A stretch of 64,000 bases of DNA from Lasiodiplodia sp. COLG20 (lineage: Eukaryota > Ascomycota > Dothideomycetes > Botryosphaeriales > Botryosphaeriaceae), in the NCBI GenBank assembly GCA_009801085.1, contig VNWV01000028.1, positions 1 to 64,000 on the forward strand, written 5' to 3'. Below, in pieces: positions 1 through 9,176 of the stretch (position 1 is the first letter of the stretch; the number at the start of each line of letters is the position of its first letter). Made by a program: the position numbers and the translations under genes. Below the pieces are notes generated by a model. That model did no database searches. It was not told where the DNA came from and saw only the letters and a program-made list of their open reading frames with translations.

Positions 1-122
1 CTAAACCCTAAACCCTAAACCCTAAACCCTAACCCTAACCCTAACCCTAACCCTAACCCTAACCCTAACCCTAACCCTAACCCTAACCCTAACCCTAACC
101 CTAACCCTAACTAACCCTAAAT
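1..122. repeat. Telomere repeat tract (CCCTAA)n
   Basis: The first 122 bases are tandem telomere repeats read on the C-rich strand, as expected at a left chromosome end. The outermost four units are 7-mers (CTAAACC, i.e. TTTAGGG on the other strand); the rest are 6-mers (CCCTAA, i.e. TTAGGG). The last unit is interrupted (CTAACTAACCCTAA) before unique sequence begins. About 120 bp is shorter than a full telomere, so the tract is probably truncated by the assembly. Confidence 0.97.
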
Positions 123-652
123 AATCTTCAGGTCGAAGATCTCTAAGAGAAAAAGTAGTATTATAAACCCTAGAAAATATAAGCTTTATAACCCTAAGGA
201 TAGAAAGCCTGCACAGGAAAACTCGCCGTAAGAACTAATAAGCCTTATAGATAGAAGAGCCGCACGGCCCTAAAGCCTATACAAAAATCTAGAGAATATA
301 AAATAACGGCGCGTACGAGAATACTAGTAGGTAGTAGCTAAAGCCCGTATAGGAGAAACGCCTACGAGAGCGCGGTAACTCTAGAAGAAAGTACGGACTA
401 GAAAATCCTCTATAGGACGAAGAACTATAGAGTTAAGCTAAGAGCCGAAGGTCTAAACGTATAATCGTTCTAAAGTAATATACGTAGGTAAAAAGCTAAA
501 AGATAGATAGAAGAGAAATAGATAAGATATAATACAATATTACGATCGTTTAGAAGTCTAAGAAACGCCCTAAGCGTCTAAGTTACGTGCGACCTATAGT
601 AAACCCTTACGAGTCCGGGCTTACAACGGCTTGACTTAAGCCCTTATAAGCT
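123..652. repeat. RIP-degraded subtelomeric repeat DNA, inner face of telomere
   Basis: This stretch has no open frame longer than a few dozen codons and is full of TA, CTA and TAG words, the residue of C-to-T change at CpA on both strands. It is the left flank of the retrotransposon insertion and, once the element is removed, is continuous with the sequence after position 7638. Nothing in it can be assigned to a known family by eye. Confidence 0.6.
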
Positions 653-657
653 AGAGC
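653..657. repeat. Target-site duplication, left copy (AGAGC)
   Basis: AGAGC directly abuts the TG of the left LTR and is repeated exactly at 7634-7638 after the right LTR. A 5-bp direct duplication is the usual product of Ty3/Gypsy integration. Confidence 0.85.
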
Positions 658-1086
658 TGTTATACTGGGACTCGGGAAGGGGAAAGAGGTAGAGACGTTG
701 AGGAAGGTATAGCGCGTTAAGGGTTTACTACCGCTATCTAAGATGTTACTAGACACTATATTTAGAGGATAGCAGCCGTAGTTAGGTAGAGAAGGTAACA
801 GGAGGGGTATAAGGTAATGATTGGAATTGATTACGGAGGTCCTATCTACTGTAACGAGTGTGGTCTATATATATGGAGTGATTAGTGTGATTAGTATTGG
901 TCACTTGTGGTGATCAAGGTGACTAGAGTGATTAGGATGACGAAAAGGGTTTAGTGGCTCGGGTCGGTAGGTTCGGGTGCGGCTGGGTTGGCCGGGTGGA
1001 TCGTGCTAGGTTTAGGGGGTTGGTCACGTGGGCGGTGAGTCGTATAAGATCCTAACTTCCCTACTACTGTTGAGCGTGTCGTAACA
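658..1086 (-). repeat. LTR, 3' copy of the minus-strand element
   Basis: 429 bp, beginning TGTTA and ending TAACA (5-bp inverted termini). It aligns base for base in length with 7205-7633; the differences I checked are all transitions (C/T or G/A), as RIP produces. Confidence 0.9.
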
Positions 1087-1099
1087 CTATTCCCCCTCT
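1087..1099 (-). other. Polypurine tract of the retrotransposon
   Basis: On the minus strand the sequence AGAGGGGGAATAG ends exactly where the 3' LTR begins. Purine-only runs directly before the 3' LTR prime plus-strand DNA synthesis in LTR elements, so position and composition both fit. Confidence 0.7.
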
Positions 1100-1889
1100 A
1101 GACTACTTTCGGCTCGAAAGCTTCCGTGTAGGTTCTTATAAGACCCCGTAGGTTCTTTTTACCGTTATTCTTTTTCTTTATACTGATTATATCGGGTAGT
1201 AGCGCTCGTCGGCACGCCTTAGCTTCTCGTATTCTTTAGGACGGGGCGGAGGCGTCTATTCGTTGTTAATTCTGCTCTTCCCGTTCTCATTATCGTTGCT
1301 TCGTTCTTCCCGATCGGCCTCGTTGTTATGAGTGTGTGAAGCGTGGTCGTTATTATGTTTTTAAGGCGATGACTTCTCCGGCTAAGTGTAATTATTCTCT
1401 TCTCTTTCTATGCTTATGCTGACTTTCTGTAGTTCGTCGGGTGGATTAACAACGGGATCGTATCCGGGGTTAGTTGGAGGAGGTTCAACGTTAGATTGAG
1501 TAGGATAAGGCGGAAATCCTTCGTTTAACTCGTCGAAACGTATCTTCTCGGGCTAAGGTGATTCGGCTTCTTCGAATGTTGTCTTTTCTAGATTTCTAGA
1601 GTAACGAGATGTTTGACCGGGAGCTGGCTGCGATTGAAGCAGAGGAGGCTGCTGCCTTAGGTCGGGGTTCGGCTAATTTAGGGGTGGTCGATACGGCTGT
1701 GCCGCATACGTCGGGCGGGTTCGGTGGTGACGTGGCGGGCGCCAACGGCGTGGTTCCCCGTTAGGCTTTTGTTGATCGGTTTTAGGTGTCTCTGACCCCT
1801 CCTTCGGGTTTTACGTTATGGGAGGATGTTCTGGGCTTAGACGGTCCGGGTTTTGTCGGTGGAAGTTCTCGAGAAGTTCCGGGCAGTTA

Positions 1890-3300
1890 AGATTCGGTAA
1901 GGGTTTTTAGGTGTTTTCTAAGTCATCGTAATTCTCCTACTTGACGAGGTACTTGAGCTGACCGTCGGGGTCCTATTTGCTGTTTAGAATTTTTTCGACG
2001 TCCTATTCTTATGCGTCTTCGGGCTGAATTTCTCCTTCGAGGTATTCTAGTGTTTGGGCGTTTTGTGGTGCTGGTTTAAGGAGCGCTACGTGGAAGACTA
2101 GGCTTCGGCGTATGTTTTTGGGCAATTTAAGTTTGTAAGTGATAGAAGAAAGTTTTTGTTCAATTTCGAAGGGACCGATTTTTTTGTGATCTAATTTGGG
2201 GCTCGGTCGTTTGGTTTTGAGGTTTCTGGTGAGTAGCTAGACTTTATCTTCCTTCTCTAGGGGCGGCGGCTCCTGGCGCCTTTGGTTGTAGTACATGGCT
2301 ATGCGGTAGTTAATAAATTCTATATCTCGGGCTAGGCTTTAATGTAGTTCTTTTAGCTGCTCTACCTGGAGTATTTCTTTTTGTGCGATGTTTTCTTGTG
2401 GAATAGGTTCTCCGTAGGCTCGGGGTTCGAATCTAAAGTTGACGTAGAACGGTGTCTCTTGGGTTGTTTCCGCTAGTGTGCTGTTGTAAGCGAATTGTGC
2501 TAGGGGTAGGAGTTCTATCTAGTTGTTTTGTTAGTAATTTACGTAGCTTTGTAGGTATTCCTCTAAGGTCTGGTTGAGTCGTTCCGTTTGGCCATCCGTC
2601 TGGGGGTGAAAGGCGGTGGACAGCTTATGCTTCGTTTCTAGCTTGTTTATTAAGGTTTGCTAGAATCGAGCGCGGAAGCGGGTGTCTCGGTCGGAGATGA
2701 TTATTTCTAGCATTTCGTGGTTTGCAAAGATGTATCGTAGGAAGATGTAGACTAGCTCGGGAACTTCTGAGGCTTCCTTGTAGGGGATAAAATACCTCTA
2801 TTTAGATAGTCTGTCGGTAATGACTAGAATTACGTCGTAGCATACCCCTGTGAGTGGTTCTTTGGATTTTAGTAGTTTGGTAATGAAGTCTAATAAGATG
2901 GATTTCTAGGGCTAGTTGGGAGGTGTGATCGGCTGTAGCTTTCCGTAGGGGGCGTGTCGTGCTGCTTTGTTTCGGGCGTAGTCCTCGTAATCGGCGAGGT
3001 GCTGTCGTACTCGTTTTCTAAGGTGCGGTATATAGAATGCTCTTTCGATTCTCTCTATTATAGGATTGGTGCCTCTGTGGCCGTGTGCTGGGGTAGCGTG
3101 TATTTCCTTAATAAGCTGTCGTCGGAGTCGTTGGGGGACGTAGACCAGTTTTTTAAAAAGGATTGTTTCTTCTGGGCTTAATATAAGGTCGGGATCTTCT
3201 TCTGGGTGATCGTGAATTTGTTTTAATAGTTGCTGTGCTATGGTGTCGTTTTCGTAGGTTGCCCGAATGTGCTCTTTCTATGTTAAAAGTGAGGGGTCGT
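1890..3300 (-). pseudogene. Integrase and chromodomain region of pol (degraded)
   Basis: On the minus strand, about 2624 down to 2577, the frame reads [16 protein letters not shown], the hallmark C-terminal part of the Gypsy integrase catalytic core. Downstream, at about 2040-1905, a frame resembling a chromodomain (VEKILNSK, then DPDGQLKYLVK) is interrupted by TAG exactly where chromodomains carry the aromatic-cage and WKGY tryptophans. That pattern (Trp to stop) is what RIP does to TGG codons. No protein can be made from this region. Confidence 0.8.
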
Positions 3301-3667
3301 TTTCTTGAGGGTTCTTATTTTCTTGTGTGCCTGGATTTTCGGAGGGGGCCTTCTAGGAGTTGTTTCCTGGGGTTTTGTTTCTAGGGTTTTCTTCTTGAGC
3401 TAGTTGTGCTTTTAGGGTATTTGTTTCCGGGGGTCCTTTCTAGGAGGATTGTATTCCTAGATTTGTTTCTCTAGGAGGGATCGATTTCTGGGGGTTCGGT
3501 GCTTCTGAGGAACTGGGTCTAGGGAGTGTTGTGTTCCTAGGAACGAGTTCCTGGGGGTTCGTAGGTCCTAGGGATCTTCGAGGCTTAGGAGGTTCTTCCC
3601 GGGATTGGGAGCCCCTTGCTTGGCTTCGAATAACTGGGGCTAGGAGGCGGATTGCTGTAAGTTCTAG

Positions 3668-4960
3668 TTAAGGTCGGTTAAGTTTAATGTCTCCTTTCTT
3701 ATTTTGTTCTAGAAGCGCCGGGGAGAGTTCTAGTCGGTTAAGTATATAGTCGCATCGTTGGCTGAGTGTATTAGCCTTCCCGTTCTTAGTTCCTTTCCGG
3801 TGTACTATCTTGAAATTAAAGAAAGCGAGTTGTTCCGCCCACCGGACTTGTCGCCGATTGAGGATTTTGGTTGTCATAAAGGCGCCTAGGTTTTGGTGAT
3901 CCGAGTATACGGTGATTTCGAAGTTTGCCCCTTCTAGATAATGTCGCCATTCTTTGAAGGCTATAATGATGGCTAATAGTTCTTTATTATGGATATCGTA
4001 GTTAAGTTTCGTAGGTGATATCTTTCTAGAGTAGAAAGCTACGGGGTGTAGCCGTTTTTAGTTATCCGGCTAGCTAAGGTATGCCCCTATGGTATAGTTT
4101 AAGGCGTCGGTTTCTAGGTAGATGGGTTTGTCCGGGTCGAAAAGGGCTAGGATGGGTGCTTTCGTGAAGGCTTTCTTAAGTAGGTCGAAGGCTTTCTATT
4201 GTGTGTTCTGCTAGTCGAAGCGGGTGTCTTTTCGGGTTAGTCGAGTTAGGGGTTCCGCTAGCTTGGCGTAGTCTTTGATAAATCGTCGGTAGAAGTTGGC
4301 AAAGCCCAAGAAGGATTGGACTTCTCGAAGGTTCTTAGATGTAGGCCAACTGAGGATGGATTCTACTTTTTTAGGGTCTATTACGACTTTCCCGGGTCGG
4401 ATGATAAATCCCAGAAATTCCACCTCTTAGGCGTAGAAGGCGCATTTCTCGGGCTTGACTTGTAGCCTTCTTTCCTATAATTTCTTTAGTATCTTTACCA
4501 CGTGTTCCTGATGTTCCTCTAGGGTTTCGGAGTAGATTAGAATATCGTCTAGATATGCTGTATAGAAGACGTCTAGGTATTCTCGAAGGGTGTCGTTGAT
4601 TATGGCTTAGAAGGTTGCGGGGGCGTTGGTGAGTCCGAAAGATATGACGAGGTATTTAAATAGTTCGAAGCGACTTCGCTAGGCGGTCTTCTATTCTTCG
4701 CCTTCTTTAATCTTGATTAAGTGGTAGCCGTCTCGAAGGTCGAGCTTGGTAAAATACTTGGCCTTTCTTAGTCGGTCTCGTAGTTCGTCGATTCTAGGCA
4801 AGGGATAGCGGTCCTTGATGGTGATGTCGTTTAGGGCTCGGTAGTCTACGTATAGTCGTAGCTTCCCTCCTGGTTTCGGTACGAATAGGATAGGGGAGGC
4901 TGCTAATAACTGGAATGGTCGGATGTACTCTTTTTATAGGTAGGTCTCGATGTATTTCTT
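3668..4960 (-). pseudogene. Reverse transcriptase and RNase H region of pol (degraded)
   Basis: The minus strand carries RT landmarks: a decayed PLPRIDEL / [14 protein letters not shown] stretch near 4.75-4.95 kb, the catalytic YLDD box at 4544-4555, and the connection segment EFLGFIIRPGKV through FLGFANFYRRFIKDYAKLAEP (4211-4423), which is open for 70 codons. RNase H follows; its C-terminal part (3668-3877) reads [22 protein letters not shown], then NTLSQR in place of the usual D-x-LSR. Stops separate all these pieces. Confidence 0.85.
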
Positions 4961-5506
4961 AAGCACCTGTAGTTCTTTTTTAGAGAGGGAGTATAAGGAG
5001 CCGAATTTGGGTGATGTTTTCGGCATTAGGGGTATTTTATAGTTTTATAGTTGGTGTTTTGGTAGAGCGTCTTCCCGTTTCTTCGTAAAGATGTCGAATT
5101 TTCTGTATTGTAGGGGTACGTTATTTAGAGGGTTTTCTATATTGGTGGTGTTAACTTGTCGTAGGTCGTATTTTATACGTTCTCGGGGTTCTTGGGGTTT
5201 CTAGAGTCTATAGGTTTGTTTTCTAGGAAGGTAGGCGATTTTGTAGGTCTGCCGGACCTCTAGAGGTTGCTGAGTCTCGATTTTAATTTCTTAGGGGGTA
5301 GTGCGCATCTAGAAGATTCTAGTAGGGGTGTCTTTCTTTACTTTCTTTCTAAGGGCCTTCTTAGAGATCTTGCTGACTTGTACTAGCTTACTCTAGGTTG
5401 CTTGGGGTTGTACCGACGCTGCTGTGATGCTAAATAGCTGCCGCGCCTCGTTCTTTTCTCTAGACCTGAATTTTACTTCTCCGGATTTCTAGTCGATGTA
5501 TGGTTT

Positions 5507-5797
5507 CTACTTCCGGAGCCAGGGGCGTCCTAGGATAATATTATATCTGGGGGTTTTTATAATGTCTAAATATATTCTTTCTCGGTGTTTTCCTCTGGCC
5601 AGCACGAGTCCTTGGGTTTTTATGAGTATTAACCCTCCTCTATATGTGCTGGGTAAACTATCTACGGTGATGAGCTCGTAGGGGTGTTCCTTTTCTCGGA
5701 ACTTAATGTTGTGTTTTTTTACGAAGTGGGGGTTGATATGATTGCCTTCGTTAGCTGAGTCGATTAGGACGCGGGCTCGGCGTCTATTAGCGAGCAT
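5507..5797 (-). pseudogene. Aspartic protease domain of pol (degraded)
   Basis: A 96-codon open stretch with RVLIDSANEGNHINPHFVKK near its start and the C-terminal IILGRPWL typical of retroviral-type proteases in Gypsy elements. The family active site is usually D-S-G; here it reads D-S-A, so the loop is altered. Stops lie on both sides. Confidence 0.75.
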
Positions 5798-5959
5798 GTT
5801 GATGATAAGGTACTCGGTATACTTGGCTGGGGGTTCTTCGTCGTCCGTGGTGTGCGTATGAGAGAGTTTTTCTTTAGTGTTGCCGGTCGTTGTTGTAGTT
5901 ATCTGAAGGGGCGCCGGGGGCTACGCCTCTACCCGCCCCTGGGTTGGAGGCTTCTTTAG

Positions 5960-7060
5960 TTTTTTGTCTCTGGCTAGTACCTATGGGTCTCTTTTGGTTT
6001 ACGGTGGCTTTTGTATTCGTCGTTGGTATAATCGGCCTAATGCTGCTTGTTGTGGGATTTCTCTACTTCCGTTACTTGCGTGGCTGAGGTTTGGCGTGTT
6101 GTCTTATGGCCGCCCTTGTATTAGCGGGCGTAGTGTCCCTTCTTACCGTAGCGGAGACATAGATCTTCCTTACGGCGTCGGTCTTTTTCTTCTTAGGATA
6201 GAGGCCCGTTGCGTCTGATGCTATCGAGGTCTATGGGTTCGCTGGGGCTCGTTGTGTTCTGGGTTTGGTTGGCGTTGGCTATAGGGCGGTTCGACCGGGT
6301 CGCTTTCTTTTAACGGTCGTATAGCCGAGTGTCGAGTTGGATGGCGATGCGGACTACCTTCTAGTATAAATTAGGTAGCTTAGTTCTGGCGAACTCGTCT
6401 TTAATGTGGTCCTTTAGTCCCTCGTAATACAATATTTTGAGGACGTTGTCGGGCCATTAGAGTCGGGAGGTATAGAGTCGGAACTAGGTGGTGTAGGTTG
6501 CGGCGGAGCTAGTTTGTCTGAGGGTCTGGATTTGGTGGGCTGCATCTTAATATTGGTTCTTGTCTTCGAAGGTCTCTCGGAGTGCTTTGGCGAAGTTGTC
6601 GTAGTTGTGAAATAGTTTGGTAGTTTTCTTATATTGGTCCGGTTTACTAAAGTCTTCTTGGTAGGGTTCGAACTAACGGGTAGCATTGCCGCGGAGGTAC
6701 GACCCGGTAAAGAAGATTTTTTAAGGGTTATCTTAGAAGGTCGTTTCGAATAGGTAGAAGTAGGTTTGTAGTTGTCGTAGAAATTCGTCCAATTTTCTTC
6801 TGGTCCCGTCGAAGGTGTCTGGTTTCTTAACCTTGAACTTTGGGTTGGGGTTTTAGATCGGGGCCGGCTCGGCGAGTGGCGTAGGTTTTGGAATCCTTAT
6901 AGTGCGGTTAACCGTAAAGGCTTGTCCCCTAATAAAGTATTTTAGGAGGACGTATACATAGTCCTTCGATGTATTTAAGGGCAGCCGTGGTCTGCTGATG
7001 TCGCGGGAAAGGGACGCGATCCCCGATACATAGGCTTCTGAGATGAGCATGCGTGTTTCT
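5960..7060 (-). pseudogene. gag region with zinc knuckle (degraded)
   Basis: The minus strand between the protease and the 5' LTR lacks long frames. At about 6162-6118 it reads CLRYGKKGHYAR, a CCHC zinc knuckle (C-x2-C-x4-H-x4-C) whose second Cys has become Tyr (TGC to TAC, a RIP-type change). The rest is assigned to gag by position only. Confidence 0.65.
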
Positions 7061-7204
7061 ATATTAGGGTTTCTAGGGATGTTAGGTCGGATGTTGCGTA
7101 CTTAGTCCTCCGCATCCGGGAGGAAAGTACGGATTTCGGTCTAGGTTATCATGATTAGTACTGAGGTAATCTTACCTTTGGTGCCTGTAAGGTGGTAGTT
7201 AAAG

Positions 7205-7633
7205 TATTACACTGGGACTCGGGAAGGGGGAAGAGGTAGAGACGTCGAGGAAGGTATAGCGCGTTAAGGGTTTACTACCGCTATCTGAGATGTCACTGGA
7301 CACTGTGTTTAGAGGATAGTAGCCGTAGTCAGGTAGGGAAGATAATAGGAGGGGTGTAAGGCAATGATTGGAATTAACTACGGAGGTTCTATCTATTGTA
7401 ACGAGTGTGGTCTATATATATAGAGTAATTAGTGTGATTAGTGTTGGTTACTTGTAGTGATTAAGGTGACTAGAGTGATTAGGATGATGAAAAGGGTTTG
7501 GTGGCTCGGGTCGGCAGGTTCGGGTGCGGCTGGGTCGGCCGGGTAGATCGTGCTGGGTTCGGGGGGTTGGTTACGTAGGCGGTGAGTCGTATAAGATTCT
7601 AACTTTTCTACTACTATTAAGCGTATCGTAATA
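7205..7633 (-). repeat. LTR, 5' copy of the minus-strand element
   Basis: Partner of 658-1086 with the same 429-bp length. Its outer termini are TATTA and TAATA, each one transition away from the TGTTA and TAACA of the other copy. I could not identify a convincing tRNA primer-binding site in the bases just inside it (below 7205). Confidence 0.9.
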
Positions 7634-7638
7634 AGAGC
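7634..7638. repeat. Target-site duplication, right copy (AGAGC)
   Basis: Exact repeat of 653-657, directly after the LTR end. Confidence 0.85.
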
Positions 7639-8640
7639 TTATAAGGGCTCCTTAAATTATAACTAGCTTTTCTATAATATATAGATATACTCGTTAGCTA
7701 GACTCTTAATCTTTCGTAGTTAACTTAAAGTTCTAATTAAGACTCTTTAGTTAGAGGTAACCGGCTTACTATATATCGCGTAATTACGTAATACTCTCTT
7801 ATTTAATTATTATCCTCTCTCTCTTATCTCTTTAAGGTAAACCCTACGGTTTATCCGACCTACTAAGTAACTCCGAAGCTTAGTAGAAGAAGCCTACCGT
7901 TATAATAGCGTATAGTAGATATCTAAGTATCTTCTCTATAAGTCTAACTACTAGATAAGTTATAACGTTCTCTAAAATTAAAAGTCGGTACTAAATAACT
8001 AATAAGTTTCTAGTAGGCGAGATTATATAATCGTAGAATTAGTACTTCTAGACTATAGTATATATTAGATATAGAGAAGTAGAATGCTTTATCTAAACTA
8101 ACTAATACGTCGTTATCGACGAAATTCTTATAGACTACTAAGTTTAAGAAATTCTTAGCTACTATCTATAAGAAGTATAAGATAGTAGCGAGTAGAATAA
8201 ATAACTTTATATCGCCGAAAGTTTTCGTAGAGAACTAAAACGTCGATACTATAGATAGTAAGTACGATATAAGAGCTATTATCGTATTAAATACGATCGA
8301 TATTAATAGTACTATATTTTATTAAAAGTATCGAATCTTAGGCCGTCGGCTAGATAGACCTATTACCGCGGTAGTCTTCGACTTTTCTAAAGAGAATACT
8401 TAGCCGACGAAAAAATATAATAACGTATGAGTCTAGGCGTTTCGCCTTTATAAGCTTATAGATTTTCCGTAATACGGACGCTAGAACGGCTTATATATTA
8501 TCGCGCGTTAGAGGACTAATATTAAAATTTTTTAGTTAAGAAGATGCGTGTTAGAGCTCGCTTATTCTCGCCGGATTTTATCCTCGGCCGACTAAATTTC
8601 AGATTGGTCATTCCATATAGACATTCTAACTGTAGTGTTT
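7639..8640. repeat. RIP-degraded repeat DNA with a decayed coding frame on the plus strand
   Basis: Right flank of the retrotransposon, AT-rich and saturated with CTA/TAG. A single plus-strand frame from about 8151 to 8520 still looks protein-like (for example KFKKFLATIYKKYKIVASRI and ILGRRLDRPITAVVFDFSKE) but is cut by several TAA, TAG and TGA codons at sites where Gln, Arg or Trp would be restored by reversing RIP. I do not recognise the family. The signature fades by about 8640. Confidence 0.6.
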
Positions 8641-9176
8641 TCATTCGAACTTCTACTTCTCGTTGCAGATTTCTTCATTGTAGTAAATAATAAAAAAAAT
8701 AATTGTTTAATTTTAGAGCTGGAGTTTATTTTAAAATTTTAAATCTTGTACAATTTTGCTAGCGAAGGCACACGTGTAATAAATGCAGTAAGATTAGCTA
8801 TACACGCTTTTATTTTTAGTATTTATAATTAGAGTGCTCCATTTCCGTATTTCGCATAAAATATTGCTTCGTTCGCTTTCATGTACTAATCCAATTTTGC
8901 AAATGCTGGATTTGAAAAACAGGAATACATGAATGACCGGTTCAAAAATTTTCATCTTTGTTTTGCCTACGCATAGACTTAGCTCCAACTACACGTGTGC
9001 TGCATTTGTGGTCAACTCCACGCAATTCTTGATGAGGGCACAAATGCACTGTTCCAGGATCTCCTTAATGCATTACGTGAAGATATTGGCGTGTTTCTCG
9101 TAGCACCTGGTAAGAAACAGGCTTCGTGCCTTTAGGCGTCGTAGAAGTTTCCTATGCCAAGGCTGCTCTCGAAGAT
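8641..9176. other. Transition from repeat DNA to gene space; no gene called
   Basis: Base composition returns to normal here. A short open plus-strand stretch at about 8980-9107 (ending in LREDIGVFLVAP) could be an upstream exon of the ankyrin gene, but it has no in-frame ATG and no intron of normal size would join it, so I did not include it. Confidence 0.4.

Larger units (their letters stand above)
658..7633 (-). mobile_element. Ty3/Gypsy chromovirus LTR retrotransposon, RIP-inactivated
   Basis: A 6,976-bp element bounded by two 429-bp LTRs and flanked by AGAGC duplications. It reads on the minus strand in the order gag with a CCHC knuckle (about 6.1-7.1 kb), aspartic protease (5.5-5.8 kb), reverse transcriptase with a YLDD box (codons at 4544-4555), RNase H (3.67-4.1 kb), integrase with an [12 protein letters not shown] motif (about 2.58-2.62 kb) and a C-terminal chromodomain (about 1.9-2.04 kb). 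Protease upstream of RT and integrase after RNase H is Gypsy order, and the chromodomain marks a chromovirus. Every domain is broken by stop codons, mostly TAG at expected Trp codons (TGG to TAG, equal to CCA to CTA on the other strand), so RIP has killed it. The completeness of the ends suggests a fairly recent insertion. Confidence 0.93.
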
